Source: Shewanella sp. UCD-KL12 (GTDB lineage: Bacteria > Pseudomonadota > Gammaproteobacteria > Enterobacterales > Shewanellaceae). Taken from it: 64,000 nt of DNA. The position numbers and the translations under genes are program-made. Shown here in pieces: positions 25,646 through 35,534 of the stretch (position 1 is its first letter; every line of letters begins with the position of its first letter). The notes beneath the pieces were generated by a model. That model worked only from the letters and a program-made list of their open reading frames with translations, did no database searches and was not told the origin of the DNA. The DNA is taken from NCBI RefSeq assembly GCF_001957125.1, contig NZ_MPHJ01000014.1, positions 61,019 through 125,018 of the forward strand, in the 5' to 3' direction.

Positions 25646-27006
25646 CAGAGCTACTTAAATCTTGGTTATCAAAAGGGCCCGCAAGCCAGCAACTTATCAG
25701 CTTCAACCATCATGATATTGTGACTGGTGCAGCTTTTACATGTCAGGTGGCACATATCCACCAGCAGCTGAGCCAATCAAAATCTCAACGCTGGCTCCTT
25801 GCCTGCGAAAGCAGCGATCTATTTGCAGTTGGCTTATGTGCAGCCTTGCTCGCTGGTAAAGAGGTTATCTTACCCGCGAACACTCAACCAGGCAGTTTAA
25901 GTGAGCTAACCCATGAGTTTGATAGAGTCATATCTGATAAAGCTCTATGCGAAGGTAAGGTGTCGATTGCACTCAAGAAGGAGCAATCAGCATCGGAGCT
26001 AGCTTGGCCAACACCCACACAATGGGGTCAGATCACCCTCTTTACTTCGGGTAGCAGTGGTCAGCCTAAAGCTGTGCGTAAAACACTAACTCAGTTAGAT
26101 GCAGAGGTTACCAACCTCGAATATACTTTTGCCAAGCATCTTCCTCAGTGCAGTGTCATTTCAACTGTCTCGCACCAGCATATCTATGGCTTACTGTTTA
26201 AGGTGTTGTGGCCACTTGCCGCAAGTCGACCTTTCTTAAGTGACATCGTTGAATATCCAGAAACATTGACCTATTACACCAGTCTCTTTCCTAACTTATG
26301 TCTCATCAGTAGTCCGGCTCAGCTATCTCGCTTACCCGAATCCTTAGATAATGAAAGGCAGCTTCGCTCGCCAAGTTTAGTCTTTAGCTCTGGTGGACCA
26401 CTCAATTTTGAAGCGGCACAAGGGATAGCTCACTGTTACGGCCACCAACCTATCGAGATTTTTGGCAGTACAGAGACTGGCGGCATAGCCTTCAGACGTC
26501 AAACATCAAAAGCGCAAGCCTGGCAAACCTTTAGCAAGGTTGAAGTTGCTCAAGATCCCAAAGATGGTGCTCTGGTTTTAAAATCACCCTATTTAGAAAA
26601 CAATGAATGGCTTAGATGTGAAGATAAGATAAATCTGATTGAACCTGGTCGCTTTCAGCTAGAGGGTCGACTGGATAGAATTGTGAAGGTTGAAGAGAAG
26701 CGCGTCTCTTTGGTACAGATGGAAGCGCTACTTGATAGCCACCCACTGGTTAGCCAATCTGCACTGGTTCCTTTGACTCAGCCACGCCCACAACTTGGCG
26801 TGATTATAGCCTTATCAGCAGAAGGAAAGGCATTGTTGGAGGCGGAAGGAAAGTTGAGCCTCAATAACCTATTCAAGACCCATCTGCTTAGCCAATTTGA
26901 GCGTGTCACCTTACCTAGACGCTGGCGCTATCCCGATACGCTGCCGCAAAACGAGCAAGGTAAGCGTATTCAAACTGAACTCACTGAGCTATTTGATAAT
27001 GATTAA
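25642..27006 (+). CDS. apeH: AMP-dependent acyl-ACP ligase
   Basis: 454 residues from the ATG at 25642 (ATGA overlap with the preceding stop). Adenylation P-loop LFTSGSSGQPKAVRKTL near residue 140, a GSTETGGIAFR A5 motif and an EGRLDRIVKVEEKRVSL hinge. Predicted to activate the aryl starter acid and load it on an ACP. With an ammonia-lyase in the same operon the likely starter is a cinnamate- or coumarate-type acid. Substrate inferred. Confidence 0.85.
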   Translation: MTELLKSWLSKGPASQQLISFNHHDIVTGAAFTCQVAHIHQQLSQSKSQRWLLACESSDLFAVGLCAALLAGKEVILPANTQPGSLSELTHEFDRVISDKALCEGKVSIALKKEQSASELAWPTPTQWGQITLFTSGSSGQPKAVRKTLTQLDAEVTNLEYTFAKHLPQCSVISTVSHQHIYGLLFKVLWPLAASRPFLSDIVEYPETLTYYTSLFPNLCLISSPAQLSRLPESLDNERQLRSPSLVFSSGGPLNFEAAQGIAHCYGHQPIEIFGSTETGGIAFRRQTSKAQAWQTFSKVEVAQDPKDGALVLKSPYLENNEWLRCEDKINLIEPGRFQLEGRLDRIVKVEEKRVSLVQMEALLDSHPLVSQSALVPLTQPRPQLGVIIALSAEGKALLEAEGKLSLNNLFKTHLLSQFERVTLPRRWRYPDTLPQNEQGKRIQTELTELFDND

Positions 27007-27376
27007 ATCTAGCCTACCGCAGATATTGTCTAAGAGCAGCGACGATCAGGCTGTCGAATTTCGTCTTTTCATCGACGCTGCACTGCCTTTTTTTGAGGGG
27101 CACTTTCCGCAGCAGGCTGTACTGCCAGGCGTCACTCAACTCGATTGGGCGATTCGTTTAGGCTGTCAGCATTTTAACTATTCAACTGATATCGCCAGCT
27201 TAGAAGTGCTTAAATTTCAGCAATTAATATTGCCTAACTCAGAAGCCAGCCTAAAAATCAGTGAAAACAAAGATAAGAGTAAGCTGATTTTTAGCTACTT
27301 TGATGGTGAAAAGCGCTTTGCATCTGGTCGTATCGCACTAAAGCTCGACACGCAAAAAAACAGAGAAGCCAACTGA
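26999..27376 (+). CDS. apeI: Hotdog-fold beta-hydroxyacyl-ACP dehydratase (FabA/FabZ-like)
   Basis: 125 residues from the ATG at 26999, overlapping the ligase gene by 8 bp; the frame is open further upstream but inside that gene. FFEGHFPQQAVLPGVTQLDW matches the dehydratase core with His35 and the Pro-Gly turn. Acts after ketoreduction to form each double bond of the polyene. One of two dehydratases in the operon, as in characterised APE systems where they work together. Confidence 0.88.
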   Translation: MIKSSLPQILSKSSDDQAVEFRLFIDAALPFFEGHFPQQAVLPGVTQLDWAIRLGCQHFNYSTDIASLEVLKFQQLILPNSEASLKISENKDKSKLIFSYFDGEKRFASGRIALKLDTQKNREAN

Positions 27377-29091
27377 TGCAAACGGCATTAGTCATCCCCA
27401 ACTATAACCATACTATTGCTATCGAGGAAACTCTCGAGCAGCTAGCACAGCTCAACCTACCTTGTTATCTCATCAACGATGGTAGTAATGATGAGACGCG
27501 TCACCTGCTTATTGCGCTGGCCAGCAAGTATGCTTGGGTCACCCTGTTACACCACCCTTTCAACCGAGGCAAAGGTGCTGCGGTAACAACGGGGTTAAGA
27601 GCTGCATTCAAAGATGGTTTCAGCCATGCACTTCAGGTTGATGCCGACGGGCAGCATAATTTAGATGATATCCCCGCAATGCTTGCCAAGGCAGCTGACA
27701 ACCCTAGCGCACTAATATCAGGCTTACCTCAATATGATGATTCTGTGCCTAAAGGTCGTTTTTACGCCCGTTACCTCACGCATATATGGGTATGGATTGA
27801 AACACTCAGCCTAGAGATTAAAGACTCTATGTGTGGCTTTCGTGTTTACCCGTTAGCCGCCACTGAGCAGCTCTTCCTCTCTCACGCTTTAGGTGAGCGG
27901 ATGGATTTTGATATTGAGGTTCTGGTGAGACTTCACTGGCAAGGTGTGAAGGTTATCCATCTGCCGACTAAAGTGATCTATCCAGAAGACGGTGTCAGCC
28001 ATTTTCAAGGTTTGTGGGACAACATTCGCATCTCAGGTATGCATAGCCGACTCTTCTTCGGCATGCTCAAGCGTCTGCCAGGCAAACTCATTGGCACTCA
28101 CAACTCAAATGACACTAATACCCACTGGTCCAGTATCGGAGAGCGCGGCAATTACTGGGGAATAAAGTTACTGGCATCTAGCTATAAACTCGGTGGTCAC
28201 TGGCTTTGTCGCATGATTATGTACCCAGTCATCTGCTACTTTTTCCTCACGGGGAAAACGGCACGTGAAGCATCGATTAGCTTCCTGAAGAGGGTGAAAC
28301 ACGTTGATCCAGAGCATCCACAGCTCCAAGGTGATATCAACTGGAAACACAGCCTTAAACATTTCTTTGCCTTTGGTAATGCAGCATTAGATAGAATCGA
28401 CGCTTGGTGCGATCGCATACAGTTAAGTCAGGTCGACTTTCCTAATCGCGCCCTACTTGCCGATCAACTTGCCGCAGGACAGGGAGCCGTATTACTCGTC
28501 TCCCACTTAGGTAATTTAGAGTTATGCCGTGCGATCTCTGTTCACCAGAAGAAGGTGAAAGTGAACGTCATGGTACTCACTGACAATGCAGAAAACTTTA
28601 ACCGAGTACTCAAACAGCTCAACCCTGACAGCGCCATTAACTTGATTCAGGTCACTGAACTTGGGCCCACAACCTCTATGCTGCTTCAGCAGAAGGTAGA
28701 GCAAGGAGAGCTCGTTGTTATCGCAGGAGATAGAACCTCATCAAATACCCAAGGACGTGTGGTCTACTCCTCCTTTTTAGGTGAGCAAGCGCCCTTCCCC
28801 CAAGGCCCATTTATTCTTGCGGGGCTATTAGATTGCCCTGTATATCTGATGTTCTGTTTAAGGGAGCAGGGCCAATACCGAGTTCACTTAGAAGCATTTT
28901 CAAATACATTAAAAGGCCCGAGAAAAGGTCGCATGCAAAGGCTCGAAGAAGCCGTTAATAACTACAGCGCACGACTCGAATATTTTGCACGGCGCGAACC
29001 CATGCAATGGTTTAACTTTTTTGATTTTTGGCGTAAAGATGATGATATCCAAAGAGCCAACTTTCAGGGCAAAGATAGGACAGATAAATAG
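27376..29091 (+). CDS. Fused family 2 glycosyltransferase and lipid A-type acyltransferase
   Basis: 571 residues. N-terminal GT2 domain (about 1-230): IPNYNHTIAIEETLEQL, NDGSNDETR, QVDADGQHN (metal-binding DxD) and a MCGFR acceptor region. C-terminal domain (about 290-560) resembles LpxL/HtrB acyltransferases: LLVSHLGNLELCRA gives the H(X)4E catalytic pair and VVIAGDRTSSN the second block. Such fusions are typical of APE clusters and presumably build the glycolipid anchor of the pigment. Start overlaps the previous stop by one base. Confidence 0.85.
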   Translation: MQTALVIPNYNHTIAIEETLEQLAQLNLPCYLINDGSNDETRHLLIALASKYAWVTLLHHPFNRGKGAAVTTGLRAAFKDGFSHALQVDADGQHNLDDIPAMLAKAADNPSALISGLPQYDDSVPKGRFYARYLTHIWVWIETLSLEIKDSMCGFRVYPLAATEQLFLSHALGERMDFDIEVLVRLHWQGVKVIHLPTKVIYPEDGVSHFQGLWDNIRISGMHSRLFFGMLKRLPGKLIGTHNSNDTNTHWSSIGERGNYWGIKLLASSYKLGGHWLCRMIMYPVICYFFLTGKTAREASISFLKRVKHVDPEHPQLQGDINWKHSLKHFFAFGNAALDRIDAWCDRIQLSQVDFPNRALLADQLAAGQGAVLLVSHLGNLELCRAISVHQKKVKVNVMVLTDNAENFNRVLKQLNPDSAINLIQVTELGPTTSMLLQQKVEQGELVVIAGDRTSSNTQGRVVYSSFLGEQAPFPQGPFILAGLLDCPVYLMFCLREQGQYRVHLEAFSNTLKGPRKGRMQRLEEAVNNYSARLEYFARREPMQWFNFFDFWRKDDDIQRANFQGKDRTDK

Positions 29092-30654
29092 ATGACTCAG
29101 AATAATCAATCAAACCCAACAGACATGATTGTTCACTTTGGTCACAGGGCATTATCCCTGGAAGATGTTGTAGCAGTAGCAAAAGGCGCTAAAGCGAAAC
29201 TCAAAGACAGCAGTGAATACCAGAGCTATATCCAAAAAGGCGCTACGTTTATCGATAGCCTGCTTAATGAAGAGGGCGTTGTCTATGGTGTAACAACAGG
29301 CTATGGCGACTCATGCACTGTAACCGTCGGACTCGATCTGGTTCATGAACTGCCTCTGCATCTCTCTCGCTTTCATGGCTGTGGACTCGGTGAGCTCCTA
29401 AGCCCTGAGCAATCTCGTGCCGTTATGGCGTGTCGCCTAAGCTCACTATCGGTAGGTAAGTCTGGTGTCAGTTATGAGCTATTACAGCGCATCGAAACGC
29501 TCCTTAACCTCAATATCATTCCAGTGATCCCTGAAGAGGGTTCTGTAGGTGCAAGCGGCGATCTTACTCCGCTATCATACCTTGCAGCAGTGCTTGTCGG
29601 TGAGCGTGATGTTATCTATCAAGGTCAGCGCCGAGCGACAGCTGATGTATATGCTGAGCTCAATATCACGCCACTTAGGTTACGCCCTAAAGAGGGGCTA
29701 GCCCTTATGAACGGCACTGCCGTCATGACCGCATTGGCATGCTTGGCTTATGACCGCGCGCAATACTTGAGCCGTCTAGCGAGCCGAATTACCGCCATGG
29801 CGTCACTGACATTGAAGGGTAATTCAAACCACTTCGACGATATCCTGTTTGCCGCTAAACCGCATCCAGGGCAGAATCAGATAGCGGCCTGGATCCGTAC
29901 CGATCTCAATCACCATGAGCATCCACGTAATTCAGACAGGCTTCAGGATCGATACTCTATCCGCTGTGCGCCTCACATTATTGGCGTACTACAAGACGCC
30001 CTTCCCTTTATGCGCCAGTTTATCGAAACAGAGCTGAACAGTGCTAATGACAATCCCATTGTTGATGCTGAAGGTGAGCATATCTTGCATGGCGGTCACT
30101 TCTACGGTGGTCATATCGCCTTTGTGATGGATTCGATGAAGAACACTGTGGCTAACATTGCCGATCTTATCGATCGTCAAATGGCACTGGTGATGGATCC
30201 TAAATTCAATAATGGCCTGCCAGCTAACCTTTCTGGGGCAACAGGTACTAGACGAGCCATCAACCATGGCTTCAAAGCCGTACAGATAGGCGTTTCAGCT
30301 TGGACCGCAGAAGCACTCAAAAATACTATGCCTGCTAGTGTATTTTCTCGCTCGACTGAATGTCATAACCAAGACAAGGTCAGCATGGGAACCATATCTG
30401 CACGTGACTGCATGCGCGTTTTACAGCTCACAGAGCAGGTTGCTGCAGCGGCGCTACTCGCCATGACCCAAGGGATCAACTTACGTATCTCCCAAGATGA
30501 GCTATGCCACTCTTCACTGACTCCGTCTGTCGCCAAAACCTTAGAGCAAGTTAAAGCTGATTTTGAACTGCTCACAGAGGATAGACCTTTAGAATCAGTG
30601 CTTAGACAAACGGTTGATAAGATCCAGGCAGGAAAGTGGGAAGTTTGCTCATGA
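29092..30654 (+). CDS. Aromatic amino-acid/histidine ammonia-lyase (MIO family) inside the APE operon
   Basis: 520 residues. The ASG triad that forms the MIO cofactor is Ala154-Ser155-Gly156 (GSVGASGDLTPL). Catalytic Tyr65 lies in VYGVTTGYG, Asn207 in ALMNGTAVM, and NSANDNPIVD is present. By my alignment the substrate-selectivity pair (His-Leu in TAL, Phe-Leu in PAL, Ser-His in HAL) is Phe94-His95, a mixed form. The C-terminal block ECHNQDKVSMGTISARD is not the usual hutH form. No hut genes are nearby; neighbours are all polyene genes. Most likely it deaminates Tyr or Phe to provide the aryl starter. The substrate is an inference. Confidence 0.87.
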   Translation: MTQNNQSNPTDMIVHFGHRALSLEDVVAVAKGAKAKLKDSSEYQSYIQKGATFIDSLLNEEGVVYGVTTGYGDSCTVTVGLDLVHELPLHLSRFHGCGLGELLSPEQSRAVMACRLSSLSVGKSGVSYELLQRIETLLNLNIIPVIPEEGSVGASGDLTPLSYLAAVLVGERDVIYQGQRRATADVYAELNITPLRLRPKEGLALMNGTAVMTALACLAYDRAQYLSRLASRITAMASLTLKGNSNHFDDILFAAKPHPGQNQIAAWIRTDLNHHEHPRNSDRLQDRYSIRCAPHIIGVLQDALPFMRQFIETELNSANDNPIVDAEGEHILHGGHFYGGHIAFVMDSMKNTVANIADLIDRQMALVMDPKFNNGLPANLSGATGTRRAINHGFKAVQIGVSAWTAEALKNTMPASVFSRSTECHNQDKVSMGTISARDCMRVLQLTEQVAAAALLAMTQGINLRISQDELCHSSLTPSVAKTLEQVKADFELLTEDRPLESVLRQTVDKIQAGKWEVCS

Positions 30655-31109
30655 GTAAAGCCATTTTGACTACCGAAATGGAGATGGTGATCCCTTTTCA
30701 TGATGTTGATTCTATGGGGATCACTTGGCATGGCAATTACTTGCGCTATTTTGAAATAGCCAGATGCCAGCTGTTAGATCTAATAGGCTATGGCTATAGA
30801 GATATGCAAGACTCTGGCTATTCATGGCCTATCGTCGATCTGCAGATAAAATATGTTCAACCTAGTACTTTTGAGCAGAAAGTCAAAGTAATCGCCTCGC
30901 TGGTTGAGTGGGAAAATCGCATGAAGATCACTTACCAAGTGAGGGATATTGAGACGAATAAGCGACTCACTAAAGGCTATACTATTCAGGCAGCGGTCGA
31001 TGCTAGCAACGGTGAGATGTGCTTCGTTACCCCAGAGATCTTCCGCCAAAAGATCTCGCATCTACTTCCTGTTGAAGACGCTAGCACTAATGCCGCGAGT
31101 ATAAGCTAA
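30651..31109 (+). CDS. Hotdog thioesterase (4HBT family)
   Basis: 152 residues from the ATG at 30651 (ATGA overlap with the lyase stop). FHDVDSMGITWHGNYLRYFE is the 4-hydroxybenzoyl-CoA thioesterase signature with its catalytic Asp. Homologues lie at this place in APE clusters. It may release the chain from the ACP or edit stalled intermediates. Confidence 0.87.
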   Translation: MSKAILTTEMEMVIPFHDVDSMGITWHGNYLRYFEIARCQLLDLIGYGYRDMQDSGYSWPIVDLQIKYVQPSTFEQKVKVIASLVEWENRMKITYQVRDIETNKRLTKGYTIQAAVDASNGEMCFVTPEIFRQKISHLLPVEDASTNAASIS

Positions 31110-31870
31110 TGACAGCCTGCTTCAGACCCAATATCAAGAGCGCTAAGATAAAATATCTCCTGCTCTCACTACTTTTGCTTACAGCCCCTTCAATGCAAGC
31201 AACGGCCAGCGAAGCAGGTGCTGAAACGACACAAACTGCTCAGTTTGAGGCTTTGTTTCAATCTGAAGTTAACAATGAGCAGTTAAAGCCTATCACTGAG
31301 CAGTTAATACTCGGTGAGCATGCTAGCGGTCAGTTTACTCAATATCGCCATCTGAAAGTGCTAAAAAAGCCGCTCGTCAGCCATGGCAGTTTTATCTTTG
31401 ACTCAGAGCTTGGGCTTGCATGGAAACAAGAACGACCATTTAAATCTACCCTATTATTAAAGGGAGATGAGTTAATTCAAATAGATAGCTCAGGTCAGCA
31501 GCAAGTATCCAAAGCCAATGAGAATCAAGGAGCTGGGGCACTGGCACAGACATTACCGATTCTGCTCAAAGCACTGCTAAGTGGTGAGCTGGACACTCTG
31601 ACGACCCACTTTCATTTTTATATGCAAGCTAGCTCAGTGAGTTCACCTTGGACTATCGGCCTCAAACCAAAAGATCCTTTGCTTATCAAAGCTATTCCTC
31701 AACTTGTTCTAGAGGGCGATGAACAGATATCTGCACTAACGCTCCTCAGTGGCAATGGTGACAGCAGTAGAATTGAGTTTGAACAGATCACAAATCAGCC
31801 TCTTTCAGCCATAGAGCAACAAGAGCTGCTCCCAACTGACGCTGAGCATAAAACTAAGCCAGCATTATGA
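31109..31870 (+). CDS. LolA-like periplasmic outer-membrane lipoprotein carrier
   Basis: 253 residues with an N-terminal signal segment (YLLLSLLLLTAPSMQATA). The body resembles LolA-type carriers: FTQYRHLKVLKKPLVSHGSFIFDSELGLAWKQERPFKSTLLL. Predicted to carry the lipid-linked polyene across the periplasm from the MMPL exporter encoded next. TAATG overlap with the thioesterase stop; ATGA overlap with the exporter start. Confidence 0.85.
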   Translation: MTACFRPNIKSAKIKYLLLSLLLLTAPSMQATASEAGAETTQTAQFEALFQSEVNNEQLKPITEQLILGEHASGQFTQYRHLKVLKKPLVSHGSFIFDSELGLAWKQERPFKSTLLLKGDELIQIDSSGQQQVSKANENQGAGALAQTLPILLKALLSGELDTLTTHFHFYMQASSVSSPWTIGLKPKDPLLIKAIPQLVLEGDEQISALTLLSGNGDSSRIEFEQITNQPLSAIEQQELLPTDAEHKTKPAL

Positions 31871-34275
31871 TCGATAAACTGGCCAGCTTACTGGGTCAAT
31901 ATTCAGCAAAAGCCAAGTTCGCACTTTGGGTGGGACTCATCTCGCTCATCGTCTTGATAGGCACCTCTCTGTGGCAAAGTGGCGCTAAGATTCAAAGTGA
32001 TATTTTAGCCATGCTACCAAATATCCAAGAAGATCCGCTTACCGAAGTTGCTTTATCACGCGTAGAGGAGCAACTTGCAAACTCCTTGTATCTTGGCTTA
32101 ATCGCTAACAGCCAAGAGCAGGCTGTTGATGCTGCAAAAGAGGTCATTACAGCGCTAAAAACAGATGGCAAAGACATATTCGTTGACGTAAAAAGCGCTG
32201 ATATCGCCCAAGCAGAGTCACTCAACAACTACTATTTTCCTCATAGGTTTCAACTATTGACTGAGCAACAAGCTAATCGCTTAGAAGTTGGTGAACTCGC
32301 TCAGATGATCGATCACGCACAGCAGCAACTTTATAATGCCTTTAGTTATGCTACCTCTAGCTTAATAGCCAAAGATCCATTACTGCTCTACCCACAGAAC
32401 TTACAGGCCCTTGCCCCCAAACAAGTACTTGAGGTACAGCAAGGCATTTTGATAGCTAAACTCTCAAGTCAATCTCCCAATCAAGGCTCTCACACCAAGT
32501 TTGTCGCTATCGTCATGGCTAAGGGGGTAGGAAGTGCCTTCAATCCACAAGTTCAATCGCAGCAGATGGCTGTTCTCTATCAAGCGTTTGACCAGCTTAA
32601 ACAGCTAGATGAAGAGATAGAGGTACTCAAAGCGGGTGCACTCTTTCATGCCGTAGCGGCAACACAAAGTGCCAAAAGCGAGGTCACAAGCTTAGGACTG
32701 GCTTCGCTCATTGGCGTGAGTCTTCTGGTCTGGCTAGCATTTAGATCTTTTATGCCGCTAGCTATCGCTCTGGTGACAATTTCCAGCAGCATGTTAGTCG
32801 CAGTGGTCATGACATTAGCTATTTTTTCAGAGCTGCACTTACTCACCCTTGTTTTTGGCACGAGTTTAATCGGCATCGCTATCGATTATAGCTTTCACTT
32901 TTACTGTGAACGCCTCAATAGACCCAATGCAAGCGCAAGTCTAGTTATCCAAGGGATATTCCCTGCAATTTCACTCGCACTCATCACCAGTGTTTTAGCC
33001 TATTCATCTATTGGTTTAGCGCCGTTTCCAGGTATGCAACAGGTCGCCGTTTTTTGTGCTTTCGGGCTGTTATCGGCTTATTTAACCTTAATATTGGCTT
33101 ACCCACTGCTTGCATCAGGTAAGCTACCGCAAGGTGAGATGCAGCTAAGCCTTGCTGATCGCTACCTGCAAAACATCAGTATGCTAATGTCCAAGGTTAG
33201 CGCTAAAGGTTGGGCGTTGCTCCTTAGCATATGCTTACTGGTATCATCCTTAGGGATCGTCAAACTGACGGCGGATGATGATATCCGCAACTTACAACAA
33301 AGCCCTCAAGAGGTGACAGAACAAGAGTCTACATTAAGGCAATTACTCAGTGGCGGCACAGACAATCAGTTCTTGCTCGTAAGAGGCCAGAGTGAACAGG
33401 CGCTACTTCAACATCTAGAAGCCCTTCAACCAAGACTAAACACTGCAGTTAATAATGCGCTAATTGGTAATGCTTTTAGTCTAAGCACTTATCTACCAAG
33501 CCAACAAAAGCAGGCTGCAAACTATCTGTTGCAGAGTCAGATCTATCAAGATAATTTAGATATTGTGATTGCCCGTTTAGGCCTCGATGAATCACTGGCA
33601 CCTGCACTTAAGCAGGCTTATCTCGAAGCTGATGGCCAATATATCGATGCCAAGTCATTTCTAGACTCAAAAGCTGGCCAACTCTTTAAGCCTTTATGGA
33701 TCGCCCCCTCTGATACCCAAACACAATACGGTGCCATCGTACTGCTTGGGGGTATTACTGATATCGGCGCACTTAAACAATTCTTCTCCGATCTTAACTA
33801 TGTACAATTAGTAGATAAAGTCGGTGATATCTCGCTTGTCATGGGCAAGTATCGACAGCTAACGTTAATCTTGCTGGCATTAGCTATGGCGGCGGCAGCC
33901 GCAATATTCTCAACAAGATTTAATATCAAGCTGGCCGCGAGTGTCATTGCCGTCCCAGCACTGTCAGCCATCTTTACTTTGGCTCTGCTCGGCTTCACCG
34001 GCGCTTCTTTAACTCTGTTTCATGCGCTAGCGCTAATTCTCGTGTTTGGAATAGGTGTAGATTACAGTTTGTTCTTCGCTGAATCTAAGCAGCAGAGCCG
34101 AGGCGTTATGATGGCAGTATTTATGTCGGCAACATCGACCATGCTCGCATTTGGCCTATTGGCTTTTAGCAGTACACCTGCAATACATTTTTTTGGGTTA
34201 ACCCTACTGATTGGGATCTGTTTCACTTTTATGCTCTCCCCTCTCATTCAAACTTTTACAAGGATTTTTAAGTGA
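31867..34275 (+). CDS. MMPL/RND-family exporter
   Basis: 802 residues with an RND-like duplicated layout: an N-terminal membrane segment, a large periplasmic loop (about 40-255), a block of five or six membrane segments with LIGIAIDYSFHFYCERL, a second loop (about 430-640), and a second block with LVFGIGVDYSLFFAES. The paired GI(A/G)(I/V)DYS motifs supply the Asp residues used for proton relay. Inner-membrane exporter expected to move the lipid-linked polyene to the LolA-like carrier. Confidence 0.9.
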   Translation: MIDKLASLLGQYSAKAKFALWVGLISLIVLIGTSLWQSGAKIQSDILAMLPNIQEDPLTEVALSRVEEQLANSLYLGLIANSQEQAVDAAKEVITALKTDGKDIFVDVKSADIAQAESLNNYYFPHRFQLLTEQQANRLEVGELAQMIDHAQQQLYNAFSYATSSLIAKDPLLLYPQNLQALAPKQVLEVQQGILIAKLSSQSPNQGSHTKFVAIVMAKGVGSAFNPQVQSQQMAVLYQAFDQLKQLDEEIEVLKAGALFHAVAATQSAKSEVTSLGLASLIGVSLLVWLAFRSFMPLAIALVTISSSMLVAVVMTLAIFSELHLLTLVFGTSLIGIAIDYSFHFYCERLNRPNASASLVIQGIFPAISLALITSVLAYSSIGLAPFPGMQQVAVFCAFGLLSAYLTLILAYPLLASGKLPQGEMQLSLADRYLQNISMLMSKVSAKGWALLLSICLLVSSLGIVKLTADDDIRNLQQSPQEVTEQESTLRQLLSGGTDNQFLLVRGQSEQALLQHLEALQPRLNTAVNNALIGNAFSLSTYLPSQQKQAANYLLQSQIYQDNLDIVIARLGLDESLAPALKQAYLEADGQYIDAKSFLDSKAGQLFKPLWIAPSDTQTQYGAIVLLGGITDIGALKQFFSDLNYVQLVDKVGDISLVMGKYRQLTLILLALAMAAAAAIFSTRFNIKLAASVIAVPALSAIFTLALLGFTGASLTLFHALALILVFGIGVDYSLFFAESKQQSRGVMMAVFMSATSTMLAFGLLAFSSTPAIHFFGLTLLIGICFTFMLSPLIQTFTRIFK

Positions 34276-35531
34276 CACATGCACCAAGTTCAACGTTAGG
34301 CGCTATTGCCAAATATGATGTCGCGATCATTGGTGCAGGCCCTTCTGGCAGCATAGCAGCAGCACTTCTGCATCAGCAGGGGAAAAAAGTGATCGTACTC
34401 GAGAAACAAGATTTTCCCCGATTCTCAATCGGCGAAAGCCTTCTACCTTGCTGCATGACACTGCTTGAAGAGGCCAATATGCTGGATGCGGTCAACTCGG
34501 CAGGATTTCAGTTTAAAAATGGAGCAGCATTTTTCCATAGCGATAAACACATTAGCTTTGATTTTACCGACAAGTACACTCAGGGCCCAGGCACGACTTT
34601 TCAGGTGGAGCGAGCAAGCTTCGATAAGCTGCTCGCTGACACAGCAGTATCCCAAGGTGTTGAAATTCGCTTCGGTGAAACTGTAGAAGCTGTCGATCTG
34701 ACACAAGAGCCCGAATTAACGGTCAAGAGTAGAAACGGTGAAAAGTATGTTATCCAAGCTAAATATCTATTTGATGCCAGTGGATTTGGCCGAGTATTGC
34801 CGAGGTTACTAAACCTAGAGAAGCCCTCATCACTTCCAAGTCGTACGGCAGTATTTACCCATATTCAAGACAATATCGATCTCACGTTAAACCCAGACTT
34901 TGATCGCCAGAAAATTTTAATCAGTGTTCATCCAGAGAACAAAGATATCTGGTACTGGCTTATTCCCCTTAGCGAAACTAAGTGCTCACTCGGCGTCGTC
35001 GCAGAGCCTCACCTACTGGGCGAAGCAGAGCAAAATTTACAACAAGTATTACTCAATATGGTTAGGCAAGAGCCTGGGCTAGATAAGCTGTTAGCTAACG
35101 CAGAGATCACACGAGAATGTGCCCTACTTAAAGGTTATTCGGCCAATGTTACTCATTTAGCCACAAATCAGTTTGCCCTATTGGGTAATGCTGGGGAGTT
35201 TCTCGATCCTGTATTCTCATCGGGTGTCACTATCGCTATGCAATCAGCTTCAATGGCCGTTAAATGTGTTGTCAGACAGCTCAATGGCGAACAACTTGAT
35301 TGGGAAGCTGAGTATGCCACGCCACTGATGCGAGGCGTTGATACCTTTAGAACCTATGTTGAGGCTTGGTATGATGGGCGATTTCAGGAGGTGATATTCT
35401 TCGATGATCCAGACAAGAAGATTAAACAGATGATCTGCTCTATTCTTGCCGGATACGCTTGGGATGAAACCAACCCTTTTGTCAGTGATTCTGAGCGACG
35501 TCTAAATATGATTGTCGAACTATGCCGTTAA
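34272..35531 (+). CDS. FAD-dependent oxidoreductase (halogenase/geranylgeranyl reductase-like)
   Basis: 419 residues. GTG start inside the exporter stop (GTGA). Rossmann motif VAIIGAGPSGSIAAALL, then LEKQDFPRFSIGESLLP, characteristic of the flavin halogenase and geranylgeranyl-reductase group, and a GNAGEFLDPVFSSGV second FAD motif. I do not see the WxWxIP motif of true tryptophan halogenases (the equivalent segment reads IWYWLIP). It probably hydroxylates, oxidises or reduces the aryl or polyene part. Homologues occur in APE clusters. Confidence 0.85.
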   Translation: MTHAPSSTLGAIAKYDVAIIGAGPSGSIAAALLHQQGKKVIVLEKQDFPRFSIGESLLPCCMTLLEEANMLDAVNSAGFQFKNGAAFFHSDKHISFDFTDKYTQGPGTTFQVERASFDKLLADTAVSQGVEIRFGETVEAVDLTQEPELTVKSRNGEKYVIQAKYLFDASGFGRVLPRLLNLEKPSSLPSRTAVFTHIQDNIDLTLNPDFDRQKILISVHPENKDIWYWLIPLSETKCSLGVVAEPHLLGEAEQNLQQVLLNMVRQEPGLDKLLANAEITRECALLKGYSANVTHLATNQFALLGNAGEFLDPVFSSGVTIAMQSASMAVKCVVRQLNGEQLDWEAEYATPLMRGVDTFRTYVEAWYDGRFQEVIFFDDPDKKIKQMICSILAGYAWDETNPFVSDSERRLNMIVELCR

Positions 35532-35534
35532 CAG

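Noticed and set aside
29092..30654. Histidine utilisation hutH
   Set aside because: No hutU, hutI or hutG nearby; embedded in a polyene operon; selectivity residues do not read Ser-His.
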